A program made the position numbers and the translations under genes. A stretch of 64,000 nt of DNA from Flavimaribacter sp039888615 (GTDB lineage: Bacteria > Pseudomonadota > Alphaproteobacteria > Rhizobiales > Rhizobiaceae): the NCBI GenBank assembly GCA_039888615.1, contig JBDQQS010000003.1; one strand, given 5' to 3'. Below the pieces are notes generated by a model. The model was not told where the DNA came from. It made no database searches and saw nothing but the letters and a program-made list of their open reading frames with translations. Below, piece after piece: positions 50,768 through 60,453 of this stretch; the stretch's first letter is position 1, and every line of letters begins with the position of its first letter.

Positions 50768-51889
50768 ATGGTCAATCTACGTAACCTTTCCCGCCGCGGA
50801 TTCCTCAATATGAGCGCCGCCGGCGCCGCTTCGACATTCCTGCCGAGCGGCCTTATGAGGCAGGCGGCCGCCGCCGAGCCATTGCCGGCGATCAAGGAAG
50901 AGGACACGGTCCTCGGTTTCGGTCACGTCGGCCCGATCACTGACGAAGGCTGGACCTGGAGCCACCACCAGGGCCTGCTCGCCTGCAAGGAAGCCTATCC
51001 CAACCTGAAGAATATCCTCGAAGTCGAGAACGTTCCGTACTCCTCCGACGCGACGCGCACCTACCGGCAGTTTGTCAAGGAAGGCGCAAACATGATCTTC
51101 GACACCTCGTCCACCGGCGACTTCCTGCACGAAGTCGTCAAGCGCGCGCCGGAAGTCGCCTTCATGGAATGCAACGGCCACGCCCTGATGGACAACCTCG
51201 GCTGGTACTACCTGGCGCACTGGTATCCGACCTATGTCATCGGCGTCGCCGCCGGTCACCTCAGCAAGACCGGCAAACTCGGATACGTCGCGTCCTTCCC
51301 GGTCGCTTCCGTCTACTGCAGCACCAACGCCTTCATCATGGGCGCGCGCACCGTCAATCCGGACGCGACGCTGCAGACGATCGTCATCAACTCCTGGTTC
51401 GACCCGCAGGCCGCGACCCAGGCCGGCACAGCGCTGGTCGACAATGGATGCGACTTCCTGTTCGGCATCATGGACGAGGCGGGCTACCTGCAGGTCGCCG
51501 AAAAGCGCGGCGTCTGGGCGGCTATGTGGAACACCGACATCCGTCGCTACGGCCCGAACGCCTACGTCTCCTCCGTCATCATCGACTTCAAGGACTTCTA
51601 TGTCGATCAGGTCGGCAAGCGTCTCGCCGGCACATGGACGCCGGGCGAACATCTCCTGCCGCTGAGCGGCGGCGTTGATCGTGACGCATGGGGACAAAAC
51701 GTTCCGCAGGAAGTCGGCGACGCCGCCGACGCCGTGCGCCAGAAAATGCTCGACGGCTGGTCGCCCTTCGTCGGCGAACTGAAGGACGTCAACGGCGAAG
51801 TCCGGGTTCCGGAAGGCCAGAAGATGACTGAACTGGAACTCTACAACTGGGATTGGTCCGTCGAAGGCGTCACCGGCCTTTCCAGCTGA
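50768..51889 (+). CDS. BMP-family ABC substrate-binding protein (nucleoside/purine type), Tat signal
   Basis: A 373-aa protein. A twin-arginine signal (LSRRGFLNMSAAGAASTF) precedes a type I periplasmic-binding fold typical of basic membrane lipoprotein (BMP) family nucleoside receptors (VLGFGHVGPITDEGWTWSHH; VKEGANMIFDTSSTGDF; DFLFGIMDEAGYLQ). Tat export implies folding before export. The ATG at 50768 has GGGAA 4 nt before it; upstream in-frame codons look non-coding. It heads an importer operon with one double ATPase and two permeases, followed by purine deaminases, so the ligand is probably a nucleobase or nucleoside. Confidence 0.88.
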   Translation: MVNLRNLSRRGFLNMSAAGAASTFLPSGLMRQAAAAEPLPAIKEEDTVLGFGHVGPITDEGWTWSHHQGLLACKEAYPNLKNILEVENVPYSSDATRTYRQFVKEGANMIFDTSSTGDFLHEVVKRAPEVAFMECNGHALMDNLGWYYLAHWYPTYVIGVAAGHLSKTGKLGYVASFPVASVYCSTNAFIMGARTVNPDATLQTIVINSWFDPQAATQAGTALVDNGCDFLFGIMDEAGYLQVAEKRGVWAAMWNTDIRRYGPNAYVSSVIIDFKDFYVDQVGKRLAGTWTPGEHLLPLSGGVDRDAWGQNVPQEVGDAADAVRQKMLDGWSPFVGELKDVNGEVRVPEGQKMTELELYNWDWSVEGVTGLSS

Positions 51890-51910
51890 CGCAACGCAAT
51901 CATGCCAATG

Positions 51911-51936
51911 GACCGGGCGGAACCAACCGCCCGGTC
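51911..51936 (+). terminator. Hairpin between binding-protein and ATPase genes
   Basis: GACCGGGCGG (51911-51920), loop AACCAA, CCGCCCGGTC (51927-51936): perfect 10-bp GC-rich stem, with T-rich sequence only 17 nt later (GGTTTTTC). Probably an mRNA stabiliser or partial terminator that raises binding-protein expression over the downstream genes. Confidence 0.6.
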
Positions 51937-51978
51937 CCTCTCCGCGGTTTTTCAAAGCCTGGCGTCAGGTCACCTTGA

Positions 51979-53562
51979 ATGAATGAAACAGCACCACATT
52001 TCACCCCGCCCGCCGGCACGCCGCCGATCGTTCAGCTGAGGGGGATTGCGAAATATTTTCCAGGCGTCATCGCCAATCAGGACGTCGACCTCGAAGTCCA
52101 TCCGGGTGAAATCCACGCCCTGCTCGGCGAAAACGGCGCCGGCAAATCAACGCTCATGAACATCCTCACCGGCATCTACCAGGCCGACGCCGGCGAGATC
52201 ATCATTGACGGCTACAAGCGCGAGTTCGCATCGCCGCAACAGGCCATCGCCGCCGGGATCGGCATGGTCCACCAGCACTTCAAGCTGGTCCAGGCCTTCA
52301 CCGTGGCCGAGAACATCCATCTCGGCTGGGACGACACTCCGCGCAGGGCGTCCGCCGCAAAACTCGAACGGCGTACGGCGGATCTCGCCAAGCGTTTCAA
52401 TCTGCAGGTGCGTCCGGGCGCGCGCATCAGCGATCTGTCCACCGGCGAACAGCAGCGCGTCGAGATTCTCAGGGTTCTGGCGCGCCAGGCGCGCGTTCTC
52501 ATTCTCGACGAACCGACCGCGGTGCTGACGCCTGCGGAAGCGCGCGAGCTCTTCAGCGCGCTCCGGAATTTCGTCGCCGAAGGCAACGCCGTCTTCTTCA
52601 TCAGCCACAAGCTTGATGAGGTTCTCGAAATTTCCGACAGGATCACCATCCTGCGCGGCGGCAGGAAAATCGCCACCGAAAAGGCTTCCGACTGCGACCC
52701 GCGCATGCTCGCAAAACTGATGGTGGGACGCGACATCGTTCTCGACGACATGCGCGCCCGGCCGCAAGGCGCCGCGCCGGTTTCCACGGAGCCGGTGTTG
52801 AGCCTGAAAAACGTGACGGCGAAGGGCGACGACGGCTCTCCCGCCCTGCACGATATCAATCTGGCCGTCCACGCCGGTGAAATCGTCGGCATCGCCGGCG
52901 TCGCAGGCAACGGCCAGCGCGAACTCAGCCAGGCGCTGACCGGCGTGCGGCCTGTCACGTCCGGCCAGATCATCGTCGACGGCAAGCCCATGGGCGGACG
53001 CAACGCCGCAGCTTATGCGGCTGGCGGCATCGGCCACATACCCGAAGATCGCCTGCACAGCGGTCTCGCTCCGGCCCTCAGCATCACCATCAACGCCGTC
53101 ATGCGCGAATATATGAAGCCGCCGATCACCAACGCCGGCGTCTATAATCCAGCCGCCGCCACGACCCTCTCGAAGGAGATCGCCGAGGCGGCGGACGTCG
53201 CAATTCCCGATTACGGCATGCCGATCCGAAACCTTTCCGGCGGCAACCAGCAGCGCCTCGTCGCCCGCCGCGAAATGCGGATCGCCAACAAGGTGCTGGT
53301 GGCCGCCTATCCGAGCCGCGGCCTCGACGTCGGCGCCATCAACACCATGCTGCGCTACATCGTCGAACTGCGCGACGCAGGCGCCGGCATCGTCCTCATC
53401 TCGGAGGAACTGGAAGAATTGCTCAATCTCTCCGACCGCATCGCCGTCCTCTATGAGGGCCGGATCATGGGCGAACTGGAAAATCAGAACATCGACATCG
53501 ACGAAATCGGCCTTCTCATGGGCGGCAGAACACAGTCGACGGAAACCCGGGAGGTCGCCTGA
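51979..53562 (+). CDS. ABC ATPase with two nucleotide-binding domains (nucleoside/sugar type)
   Basis: A 527-aa protein. The first domain has GENGAGKSTLMN, LSTGEQQRVEILRVL and VLILDEPTAVLTP. The second has a degenerate Walker A (GVAGNGQREL) and LSGGNQQRLVARREM with Walker B VLVAAYPSRGLD. This asymmetric pair is the normal form in RbsA/NupA-type importers. It energises uptake with the two permeases that follow. Confidence 0.93.
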   Translation: MNETAPHFTPPAGTPPIVQLRGIAKYFPGVIANQDVDLEVHPGEIHALLGENGAGKSTLMNILTGIYQADAGEIIIDGYKREFASPQQAIAAGIGMVHQHFKLVQAFTVAENIHLGWDDTPRRASAAKLERRTADLAKRFNLQVRPGARISDLSTGEQQRVEILRVLARQARVLILDEPTAVLTPAEARELFSALRNFVAEGNAVFFISHKLDEVLEISDRITILRGGRKIATEKASDCDPRMLAKLMVGRDIVLDDMRARPQGAAPVSTEPVLSLKNVTAKGDDGSPALHDINLAVHAGEIVGIAGVAGNGQRELSQALTGVRPVTSGQIIVDGKPMGGRNAAAYAAGGIGHIPEDRLHSGLAPALSITINAVMREYMKPPITNAGVYNPAAATTLSKEIAEAADVAIPDYGMPIRNLSGGNQQRLVARREMRIANKVLVAAYPSRGLDVGAINTMLRYIVELRDAGAGIVLISEELEELLNLSDRIAVLYEGRIMGELENQNIDIDEIGLLMGGRTQSTETREVA

Positions 53563-53563
53563 C

Positions 53564-54613
53564 ATGTTCGGCAACTGGCGTTTCCAGAGGCTCCCGTCCG
53601 CCCATCCCGGCGTCGCCTTCGCGGCGCGCGCGGCGGCGGTCATCGCCGCGCTGGTCTTCACCGGCATCATCCTTGCCATCGCCGGCGCCAACCCGATCGA
53701 GCTTGCCGCCGAAGTGATCGATTCCTCGTTCGGATCGTCCTTCGGACTGGAAGACCTCGCCCTCCTTTTCATCCCGCTGATATTGACCGGCCTCGCCGTC
53801 ACCGTCGCCCAGCAGATCGGCACCTGGAATATCGGCGCCGAGGGCCAGTTCTATCTCGGCGCCTTTTCGGCGACGGCCGTCGGCCTGTTCGTGCCCGGTC
53901 CGCCGGCGCTGATCCTGGTGCTGATGTTCTTTGCCGGAATCGTCGGCGGCATGCTGTGGATCCTGATCCCGACGCTCGCCCGCGCCTACGCCAACGTCAA
54001 CGAACTCATCACCACCCTGCTGCTCAATTTCGTGGCTGCGCTTCTCGTTTACTACGTCTCGACCGGTCCATGGCGCGATCGCGTGGGTCTCGCCAATTCG
54101 GCGACGCCGCGGCTGTCAGCGGAAGTTCCGGAATTCTGGGGCATTGTCCACTGGGGCTTGCCGGTCGCGGTCCTCGTCGTCATCGCCACGGCCGCCGTCT
54201 TCACCTTCTCCAGGTGGGGCTACGAGGTGCGTCTGTCCGGCTCCAATCCGTCTGCCGCCAAATATGCCGGCATTCCGGTTCGCCGGCATCTCATCACCGT
54301 CATGCTGCTGTCGGGCGGCGTCGCCGGGCTTGCCGGCATGCTGGAGATCGCCGGCACGGTTCACAGGCTGCAGGGCGGCATCTCCAACAATTTCGGCTAT
54401 CTCGGCATCATGGTCGCGGTCCTGGCGCGCGGCTCCAGCATCGGCGTGATCTTCTCGGCCGCGCTGATGGCCTTCATTCTCAATTCCGGGATCATCCTTC
54501 AGACACAGGGACTGACAACCTCCGCCGTACTCGCCATGACCGGGCTGATCCTGTTCCTGACAGCGATCGGCGACGAACTCTCGCATTACCGCATCACGCG
54601 GGAAAAGACCTAG
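53564..54613 (+). CDS. ABC importer permease 1, nucleoside type (NupP/BPL_transp_2)
   Basis: A 349-aa protein with 8-10 predicted helices and family motifs GTWNIGAEGQFYLGAFSATA and LITTLLLNFVAALLVYY. The ATG follows the ATPase stop by 1 nt, and GGGAGG precedes it. Typical first permease of the purine-nucleoside importer family. Confidence 0.92.
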   Translation: MFGNWRFQRLPSAHPGVAFAARAAAVIAALVFTGIILAIAGANPIELAAEVIDSSFGSSFGLEDLALLFIPLILTGLAVTVAQQIGTWNIGAEGQFYLGAFSATAVGLFVPGPPALILVLMFFAGIVGGMLWILIPTLARAYANVNELITTLLLNFVAALLVYYVSTGPWRDRVGLANSATPRLSAEVPEFWGIVHWGLPVAVLVVIATAAVFTFSRWGYEVRLSGSNPSAAKYAGIPVRRHLITVMLLSGGVAGLAGMLEIAGTVHRLQGGISNNFGYLGIMVAVLARGSSIGVIFSAALMAFILNSGIILQTQGLTTSAVLAMTGLILFLTAIGDELSHYRITREKT

Positions 54614-54623
54614 GAGCGCGACC

Positions 54624-55559
54624 ATGGATCTCTTGACCGGACTGCTCACGACGGCCTTTCTCGCAGGCGGCGTTCTGGCCCTGGCGGCCATCGGCGAAGT
54701 GCTCGCCGAACGCGTCGGCGTCGTCAATCTCGGCGTTGAAGGGCTGATGGCCATGGGCGCCGTCACCGGCATCGCGACCGTCGCCGCGACGCCTGTTCCC
54801 ATCTTCGGTTTTCTCGCGGCCCTTGTTGTCGGCGCCGTTTTCGGCGCAATCTTCGCATTTGCAACCGTCATCGTGCGCGCCAACCAGGTGCTGTGCGGAC
54901 TGGCGCTGACCCTCATGGGCGCCGGCCTCGCCTCGACGATTGGCCGCAACTATTCGGGCATGCCGGCCCGCGCCAGTTTCGAAGGCGTCTCCATACCGCT
55001 TCTCAACCAGATCCCGATCCTCGGCCGGGCGCTGTTCTCGCAAAACATCCTCGTCTACCTGATCTACATCATTCTGCCGATCGGCCTGTCCTACCTCATG
55101 TTCTACACGCGCCACGGCCTTAATCTGCGCGCCGTCGGCGAAAACCCGGCCGCAGCCGACGCCGCCGGCATTCGGGTGACCCTGATCCGCTTTACCTATG
55201 TCACCGCCGGCGCAGCGCTCGCCGCCGGCGCAGGCGCCTATCTAACCCTCGCCTTCGTCCCGTCATGGTCCGACGGCGTGGTCGCCGGTCGCGGCTGGAT
55301 CGCCGTGGCGCTTGTTATCTTCGCCGGATACCGTCCGGTCGCAGCCGCTCTTTCAGGCCTGCTCTTCGGTCTCATCACGGCGCTCGGCTTCGTCGGCCAG
55401 GCCCGCGGCTGGCCGGTCGCTTCGGCGATCCTTTCCATGCTGCCCTATCTCGGAACCATGGCCTTCATCATCGTGCCGGTTCTCGCCTGGCAAAGGATGC
55501 GCCGCGTGCTGGCGGCCCCGGCGGCGCTGGCCGTTCCCTATTACCGCGACATGCGCTGA
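54624..55559 (+). CDS. ABC importer permease 2, nucleoside type (NupQ-like)
   Basis: A 311-aa protein with about 8 predicted helices and family motifs LAAIGEVLAERVGVVNLGVEGLM and RAVGENPAAADAAGI. GGAG precedes the ATG by 7 nt. The stop is 2 nt before the 8-oxoguanine deaminase-like gene, so import and deamination are co-expressed. Confidence 0.92.
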   Translation: MDLLTGLLTTAFLAGGVLALAAIGEVLAERVGVVNLGVEGLMAMGAVTGIATVAATPVPIFGFLAALVVGAVFGAIFAFATVIVRANQVLCGLALTLMGAGLASTIGRNYSGMPARASFEGVSIPLLNQIPILGRALFSQNILVYLIYIILPIGLSYLMFYTRHGLNLRAVGENPAAADAAGIRVTLIRFTYVTAGAALAAGAGAYLTLAFVPSWSDGVVAGRGWIAVALVIFAGYRPVAAALSGLLFGLITALGFVGQARGWPVASAILSMLPYLGTMAFIIVPVLAWQRMRRVLAAPAALAVPYYRDMR

Positions 55560-55561
55560 CA

Positions 55562-56962
55562 ATGGCGACCAGGCTCTTCAAGAATATCAGCCATCTCGCG
55601 ACCTTCGACGATGCGGGATCGGAAATCGAGGACGGCGCGATCCTGATCCGCGACAACGTCATCGAGGCGGTCGGCACGACGGCCGAACTCGGCGACAGCC
55701 GGGCCGACGAAGTGCTGGATCTTTCCGGCCACATCGTCATGCCCGGCATGGTGAACATCCATCACCACATGTACCAGAACCTCACCCGCGTCATGGTGCA
55801 GGACGATGAACTGCTGGTCTGGCTGAAGACACTCTATCCGATCTGGAGCCATCTGGACGATGAAGCGATGGGCGTTTCGGCCCGCGTCGCCATGGCCGAG
55901 CTGATCGCGTCGGGCTGCACGACCACCTCCGACCATCTGTATATCCTGCCCAACAACTGCACGCTCGATTCCACTATCGACGCGGCCCGCGAAATCGGCA
56001 TGCGCTTTCACGCGGCCCGCGGCGCGATGTCGCGCGGCGAAAGCCAGGGCGGTTTGCCGCCTGACCGCTGCGTCGAAAAGGAAGACGATATCCTGAAAGA
56101 CGCCGAACGGCTGATCGGCGAATACCACGACAATAGCCGGCACTCGATGAGCCGGATCATTCTTGCGCCCTGTTCGCCGTTTTCCGTGACGCCGGACCTG
56201 ATGAAGGACGCGGCGGCGCTTGCAAGACGCCATCCGGGCGTCCGCCTCCACTCGCATCTCGCCGAAGACCTGTTCGAGGAAGATTATTGCCACGACGTCT
56301 ACGGCATGCGCTCGGTCGGTTTCGCCGAATCCGTCAACTGGCTCGGTCCGGATGTCTGGTTCGCCCATTCGATCTTCATGACCAGCGAGGAGATCGATCT
56401 GTTCGCGGAGACCGGCACGGGCGTCGCCCATTGCCCATCGGCGAACATGCGATGCGGACAGGGAATCGCCAAGATCCGCGAAATGCTCGACAAGTGCGTC
56501 AATGTCGGCCTGGGCGTGGACGGATCGGCGTCCAATGACACATCGAACATGTTCATGGAGGCGCGGCTCGCCATGATGCTGCAGCGCGTCGCCCCCAACA
56601 AATATCTGTCCGAAACACCGGGCGGGCGCGGCGGCTTCGGCGGCACGCCCAGCGCGTTGTCCGCCCGCGAGGCGCTGACCATGGCGACGCGCGGCGGCGC
56701 AGCCATTCTCGGCCGCGACGATATCGGCTATCTGGCGCCGGGTATGAGCGCGGATTTCATTGCAGTGAAACTGCGCCAGCTCGGCCTGTCCGGCACGAAA
56801 CGCGATCCGCTGGCCGCCCTCGTCATGTGCGGGCCGTTCAAAGTCGACTATTCTTTCATCAATGGCCGTGAAATAATCACCCAGGGCGAATTCCGGGATG
56901 TCGACATTCCGGCATGGCTTGAAAAGCACGAAGACGTCATGGACAGAATCTACAGTCACTAA
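55562..56962 (+). CDS. 8-oxoguanine deaminase-like amidohydrolase
   Basis: A 466-aa protein. Metal site: VNIHHHMYQNLTR (the H-H-H-x-Y-Q-x-L-T-R block characteristic of the 8-oxoguanine deaminase subgroup), VRLHSHLAED, WFAHSIF and LGVDGSASNDTSNMF. It should hydrolyse the 2-amino group of 8-oxoguanine (or isocytosine-like rings) to urate and ammonia. The ATG at 55562 is chosen because it abuts the permease stop; a longer frame exists inside the permease gene. Followed by the second Rieske-less oxygenase. Confidence 0.85.
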   Translation: MATRLFKNISHLATFDDAGSEIEDGAILIRDNVIEAVGTTAELGDSRADEVLDLSGHIVMPGMVNIHHHMYQNLTRVMVQDDELLVWLKTLYPIWSHLDDEAMGVSARVAMAELIASGCTTTSDHLYILPNNCTLDSTIDAAREIGMRFHAARGAMSRGESQGGLPPDRCVEKEDDILKDAERLIGEYHDNSRHSMSRIILAPCSPFSVTPDLMKDAAALARRHPGVRLHSHLAEDLFEEDYCHDVYGMRSVGFAESVNWLGPDVWFAHSIFMTSEEIDLFAETGTGVAHCPSANMRCGQGIAKIREMLDKCVNVGLGVDGSASNDTSNMFMEARLAMMLQRVAPNKYLSETPGGRGGFGGTPSALSAREALTMATRGGAAILGRDDIGYLAPGMSADFIAVKLRQLGLSGTKRDPLAALVMCGPFKVDYSFINGREIITQGEFRDVDIPAWLEKHEDVMDRIYSH

Positions 56963-56973
56963 GGAGAACTGGC

Positions 56974-57831
56974 ATGAGCACGATTGCGGAAAAGGCGGCT
57001 CTCGATCAGTGGTACGTGATCGACACCGAAGCGGATATCCCCTACGGAACGTCCGCGAACCGGTTGCTTGGCGTCGACCTTCAGGTGACCCGCAGCAAGG
57101 ATGGCGAAGTTGTTGTCATGGCTGCCGACCGCGAAGAGCCGCTTGCCATCAAACGGCGCTTCGGCTTTATCTGGGCGACGCTCGGCGCGCCCGAGCGCGA
57201 TATCTTTCCGGTTCCCGAAACCGAAGAACCGGACCGCCGATACGTCCCTTGTGGCGCGGTGTCCGTGAAAGCATCCGGGTTGAGAATTGTCGAGAACTTC
57301 CTCGATCTCGCGCATTTCCCCTTCGTGCATACCGACATTCTGGGATCGGAGCCGCATACGGAAGTCACCCACTACAATGCGGAGATTCGCCGCGACGTTG
57401 ACGAGGTATGGGCGACGAACTGCCAGTTCTTCCAGCCGCAGGCTGCGCTTTCGGCCACTGAAGGGATCATGACGCAATATATCTACCGGGTCATGACGCC
57501 GTTCACGACGTTGCTCTACAAGACCTGTCCGAACGCCGCCAATCGCTGGGACGTGATCTGCCTTTTCGTCCAGCCCGTCGAGGAGGATTTCTGCCGGGCG
57601 CATCCGGTCATGTATCTGATCGACGACGAGTCGACGCTGGCCTCGCTCGTCCACTTCCAGCAGCTCATCTTCCTGCAGGACCGCATCATTCTGGAGAACC
57701 AGCGGCCAATCCTTCTGCCGCTGGAGCCGCGCGCCGAAATTCCGACCCGCGCCGACGCCACCTCGATCGCCTATCGCCGCTGGCTGAAGGAAAAGGGCAT
57801 CACCTACGGCACCACGCTGCAAGCCGCCTGA
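56974..57831 (+). CDS. Rieske-less oxygenase alpha subunit (NdmC-like), copy 2
   Basis: A 285-aa protein, similar over its full length to 40737-41600 (shared LRIVENFLDLAHFPFVHTDI, SEPHTEV, RRDVDEVWATNC, LQDRIILENQRPILLPLEP, AYRRWLKEKG). Iron-site D-x2-H-x4-H present; Rieske C-x-H/C-x2-H absent. AAGGAGA precedes the ATG. It sits between 8-oxoguanine deaminase-like and guanine deaminase genes, so its substrate is probably an N-methylated guanine or xanthine. It needs a Rieske electron donor in trans. Confidence 0.85.
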   Translation: MSTIAEKAALDQWYVIDTEADIPYGTSANRLLGVDLQVTRSKDGEVVVMAADREEPLAIKRRFGFIWATLGAPERDIFPVPETEEPDRRYVPCGAVSVKASGLRIVENFLDLAHFPFVHTDILGSEPHTEVTHYNAEIRRDVDEVWATNCQFFQPQAALSATEGIMTQYIYRVMTPFTTLLYKTCPNAANRWDVICLFVQPVEEDFCRAHPVMYLIDDESTLASLVHFQQLIFLQDRIILENQRPILLPLEPRAEIPTRADATSIAYRRWLKEKGITYGTTLQAA

Positions 57832-57835
57832 GACC

Positions 57836-59215
57836 GTGAACCTCCGCGACAGGACGCTGCTGACTTCGGGATTCCACGCGCCGGAACCGGGCGTCGTGGA
57901 AGTGTTCGAGGACGCCTTGATCGCCGTCGATGCAGCCGGAACCATCCTTTCGGTCACGAGAAAAGGCGATGCCGGCTACGACGCGGTTCTCGAAAAAGCC
58001 CGTTCCGATCAACGGCTATCGACCTTGCCGTCCGGCTCCTGGCTCTTGCCTGGCATGGTCGACATGCACATCCATGCGCCGCAATATCCGCTGCTCGGCA
58101 ACGCGCTGGACGTGCCGCTGGAAGTCTGGCTGGAGCGCTACACCTTCCCGCTGGAGGCGCGATACCGGCACGCGGCCTTCGCGAAGCGAACCTATTCTGT
58201 CCTTGTCGACGACCTCATCGCCAACGGAACGACGACCGCGCTCTATTTCGCCACCATCCATGAAGAGGCGACGCGATTGCTTGCCGACATCTGCATGGAA
58301 AAGGGCCAGCGCGCCCTCATCGGCAAGGTGGTCATGGACAATCCCGACCAGTGCCCGGACTATTACCGCGACGCATCGACGGACGCCGCTCTGTCCCAGA
58401 CACGCGCCTTCATCGACTATGTCCGCACGCATCCGGACAACGGGCAAGGCCGGGTGCAGCCAGTCGTCACCCCGCGCTTCATACCCTCCTGCACCGACGA
58501 GGCGCTGGAAGGGCTGGGCGCGATAGCAAAAGACTGCGGCTGCCACGTCCAGACGCATTGCTCGGAAAGCGACTGGGAACATGGCTACGTTCTTGCCCGG
58601 CACGGCGTGACGGATACAGCGAGCCTTGACCGCTTCGGCCTGCTCGGCCGCCGCAGCGTGCTCGCGCACTCCAACTTCCTCACTCCTGAGGACATGGAGA
58701 CAGTGAAGGTCCGACAGGCGGCGGTCGCCCATTGCCCACTCTCCAACGCCTATTTCGCAAACGCAGTCTTTCCGCTTCGCGCCGCGCTTGAAAAAGGGCT
58801 GCATGTAGGATTGGGAACCGATATTTCCGGTGGCCCGAGCGTCTCGCTCTTCGAAAACTGTCGCGCCGCAATCATGGCCTCGCGCATGCTCGAAAGCGGC
58901 GTCGATCCAGCGCTGCCGGCCGAACAGCGCGGCGCCGGCGGCAATGCGCGGATCGACTTCCGAGACGCTTTCTACCTCGCCACCACCGGCGGCGGCGTCG
59001 CCCTCGATCTGCCGGTCGGCCTGTTTGCGCCCGGCTATCGCTTCGACGCAATCGCCATCGACACGAATGCCGCTGACGGAACGATCCGTCTCTGGGACGA
59101 ACTCGATTCCGGCGATCACATTCTCCAGAAGATCATCAACACGGCGTCGCGCGCCAACATTGCCGATGTCTGGATTGACGGCGCGGCCGTTTCCGGCGTT
59201 GCCCTCAATAGTTGA
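57836..59215 (+). CDS. guaD: Guanine deaminase
   Basis: A 459-aa protein. The guanine deaminase signature is intact: PGMVDMHIHAPQYPLLGNAL, LEVWLERYTFPLEARY, QTHCSESDWEHGYVL, SVLAHSNFLTPED and LGTDISGGPSVS. Converts guanine to xanthine and ammonia using one zinc. The start is a GTG 4 bp after the oxygenase stop. Its product is the substrate class of the molybdenum hydroxylase in the other arm. Confidence 0.93.
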   Translation: MNLRDRTLLTSGFHAPEPGVVEVFEDALIAVDAAGTILSVTRKGDAGYDAVLEKARSDQRLSTLPSGSWLLPGMVDMHIHAPQYPLLGNALDVPLEVWLERYTFPLEARYRHAAFAKRTYSVLVDDLIANGTTTALYFATIHEEATRLLADICMEKGQRALIGKVVMDNPDQCPDYYRDASTDAALSQTRAFIDYVRTHPDNGQGRVQPVVTPRFIPSCTDEALEGLGAIAKDCGCHVQTHCSESDWEHGYVLARHGVTDTASLDRFGLLGRRSVLAHSNFLTPEDMETVKVRQAAVAHCPLSNAYFANAVFPLRAALEKGLHVGLGTDISGGPSVSLFENCRAAIMASRMLESGVDPALPAEQRGAGGNARIDFRDAFYLATTGGGVALDLPVGLFAPGYRFDAIAIDTNAADGTIRLWDELDSGDHILQKIINTASRANIADVWIDGAAVSGVALNS

Positions 59216-59256
59216 ATTGGCTATGCCGTCGGGAGCAATAACAGGAGAGCGGTGTC

Positions 59257-60417
59257 ATGGGCGCTATCGGATTGATCAGATTTACAACCCTGTTTGCGGC
59301 ATTATGCCTTTTGGCCAGCGCCGCAACGGCTCAGGATCAAGACATCGAGATTGGCACGATGTTCAACACCATGGGCGCGATTGCTCCGCTGGGCGCGCCA
59401 TCCGACAAGGGCGCGAAACTCGCGATTACCCGGATTAACGAAAACGGCGGCGTCCTCGGCCGGAAACTCCTGCAGAAAGACGCGCCGACCAACAGCGTGT
59501 TGAGCGATATCCACGTGGCAAGCCACAAGCTTGTTTCGGACAATCCCGATCTGGTCGGCGTCGTGGGCTTTGTCGATTCAGGCAGCGTCCTGGCGGCGGC
59601 GCCGGATATCGCGAATGCCGGGATGACATTCATCACAAGCGGCGCGACCTCGCCGCAATTGCCGTCGGAAGTACCGACTTATCTCTATCTTGCCTGCTTT
59701 GGAGACAATGTTCAGGCGGCAGCGGCGGCGCAATGGGTCTATGAAGAGCAAAATGCGCGGAACGTCACGGTCTATGTCGAAACCGACAAGCTCTATCCGC
59801 GTCTCCTGCAGGGCTATTTCCGCGCAAGCTTCGAAATGTACGGCGGCGTGGTCAGGGCTGTCCATGCGGTCGATCCGTCCGACAAGACCGGAAAGATCCG
59901 GCTTCCGCATGCTTCCGACGTGGTGTTTCTCAGCACGGAATCGGCCGAAAACGCTCTGGTGATCATCAAGAAGCTGCGCGAGCACGGGTATGAAGGACTG
60001 ATCGTCGGCGGCGACGGCTACGACGCACCGGAAGTCTGGGCGGCGAATCCCGATATCGGAGAGATCGTCTACACCACCCACGCCTATCTCGGCGAAAGCA
60101 ACAAGGACGAACAGGTGCGCGCCTTCGTCAGCGCCTATGAGGCAGCCTATCCCGGAGAGAAGCCGACCGCCTTCTCAGCGCTCGCCTATGACGCCATCGG
60201 TCTCGTCAAGGCGGCGATCGAGCGTTCTGGAGAGGCGACGCCCGATGGCCTGTTGCAGGGTCTTGCAGGCCTGGAGGACTATCAAGGCGTCACGGGAACC
60301 ATCTCTTACAATCAGGGGAGCCGCATCCCGCTCAAAAGCGTCACATTGATGGGCGTCGAAAAAGGCGAGCTCCACTATGTGGGGAAAATCACGCCACGTC
60401 TGGTTGCAACGCCGTAA
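59257..60417 (+). CDS. Orphan LivK-type periplasmic binding protein
   Basis: A 386-aa protein with signal peptide (cleavage near ATAQ-DQ) and a type I binding fold (IEIGTMFNTMGAIAPLGAPS; GVVGFVDSGSVLAAAPDIA; GGDGYDAPEVW). No permease or ATPase of the HAAT class is adjacent. It could work with a distant importer or as an extracytoplasmic sensor ligand-binding partner. CAGGAGAG precedes the ATG. Confidence 0.85.
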   Translation: MGAIGLIRFTTLFAALCLLASAATAQDQDIEIGTMFNTMGAIAPLGAPSDKGAKLAITRINENGGVLGRKLLQKDAPTNSVLSDIHVASHKLVSDNPDLVGVVGFVDSGSVLAAAPDIANAGMTFITSGATSPQLPSEVPTYLYLACFGDNVQAAAAAQWVYEEQNARNVTVYVETDKLYPRLLQGYFRASFEMYGGVVRAVHAVDPSDKTGKIRLPHASDVVFLSTESAENALVIIKKLREHGYEGLIVGGDGYDAPEVWAANPDIGEIVYTTHAYLGESNKDEQVRAFVSAYEAAYPGEKPTAFSALAYDAIGLVKAAIERSGEATPDGLLQGLAGLEDYQGVTGTISYNQGSRIPLKSVTLMGVEKGELHYVGKITPRLVATP

Positions 60418-60453
60418 AACGCTGTTTCCCGACTGACTGCAACAGGCGCACCA

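Noticed and set aside
50768..54613. Autoinducer-2 or sugar importer (RbsABC/LsrABC)
   Set aside because: The binding protein is BMP-type and the permeases are of the nucleoside class, followed directly by purine deaminases.
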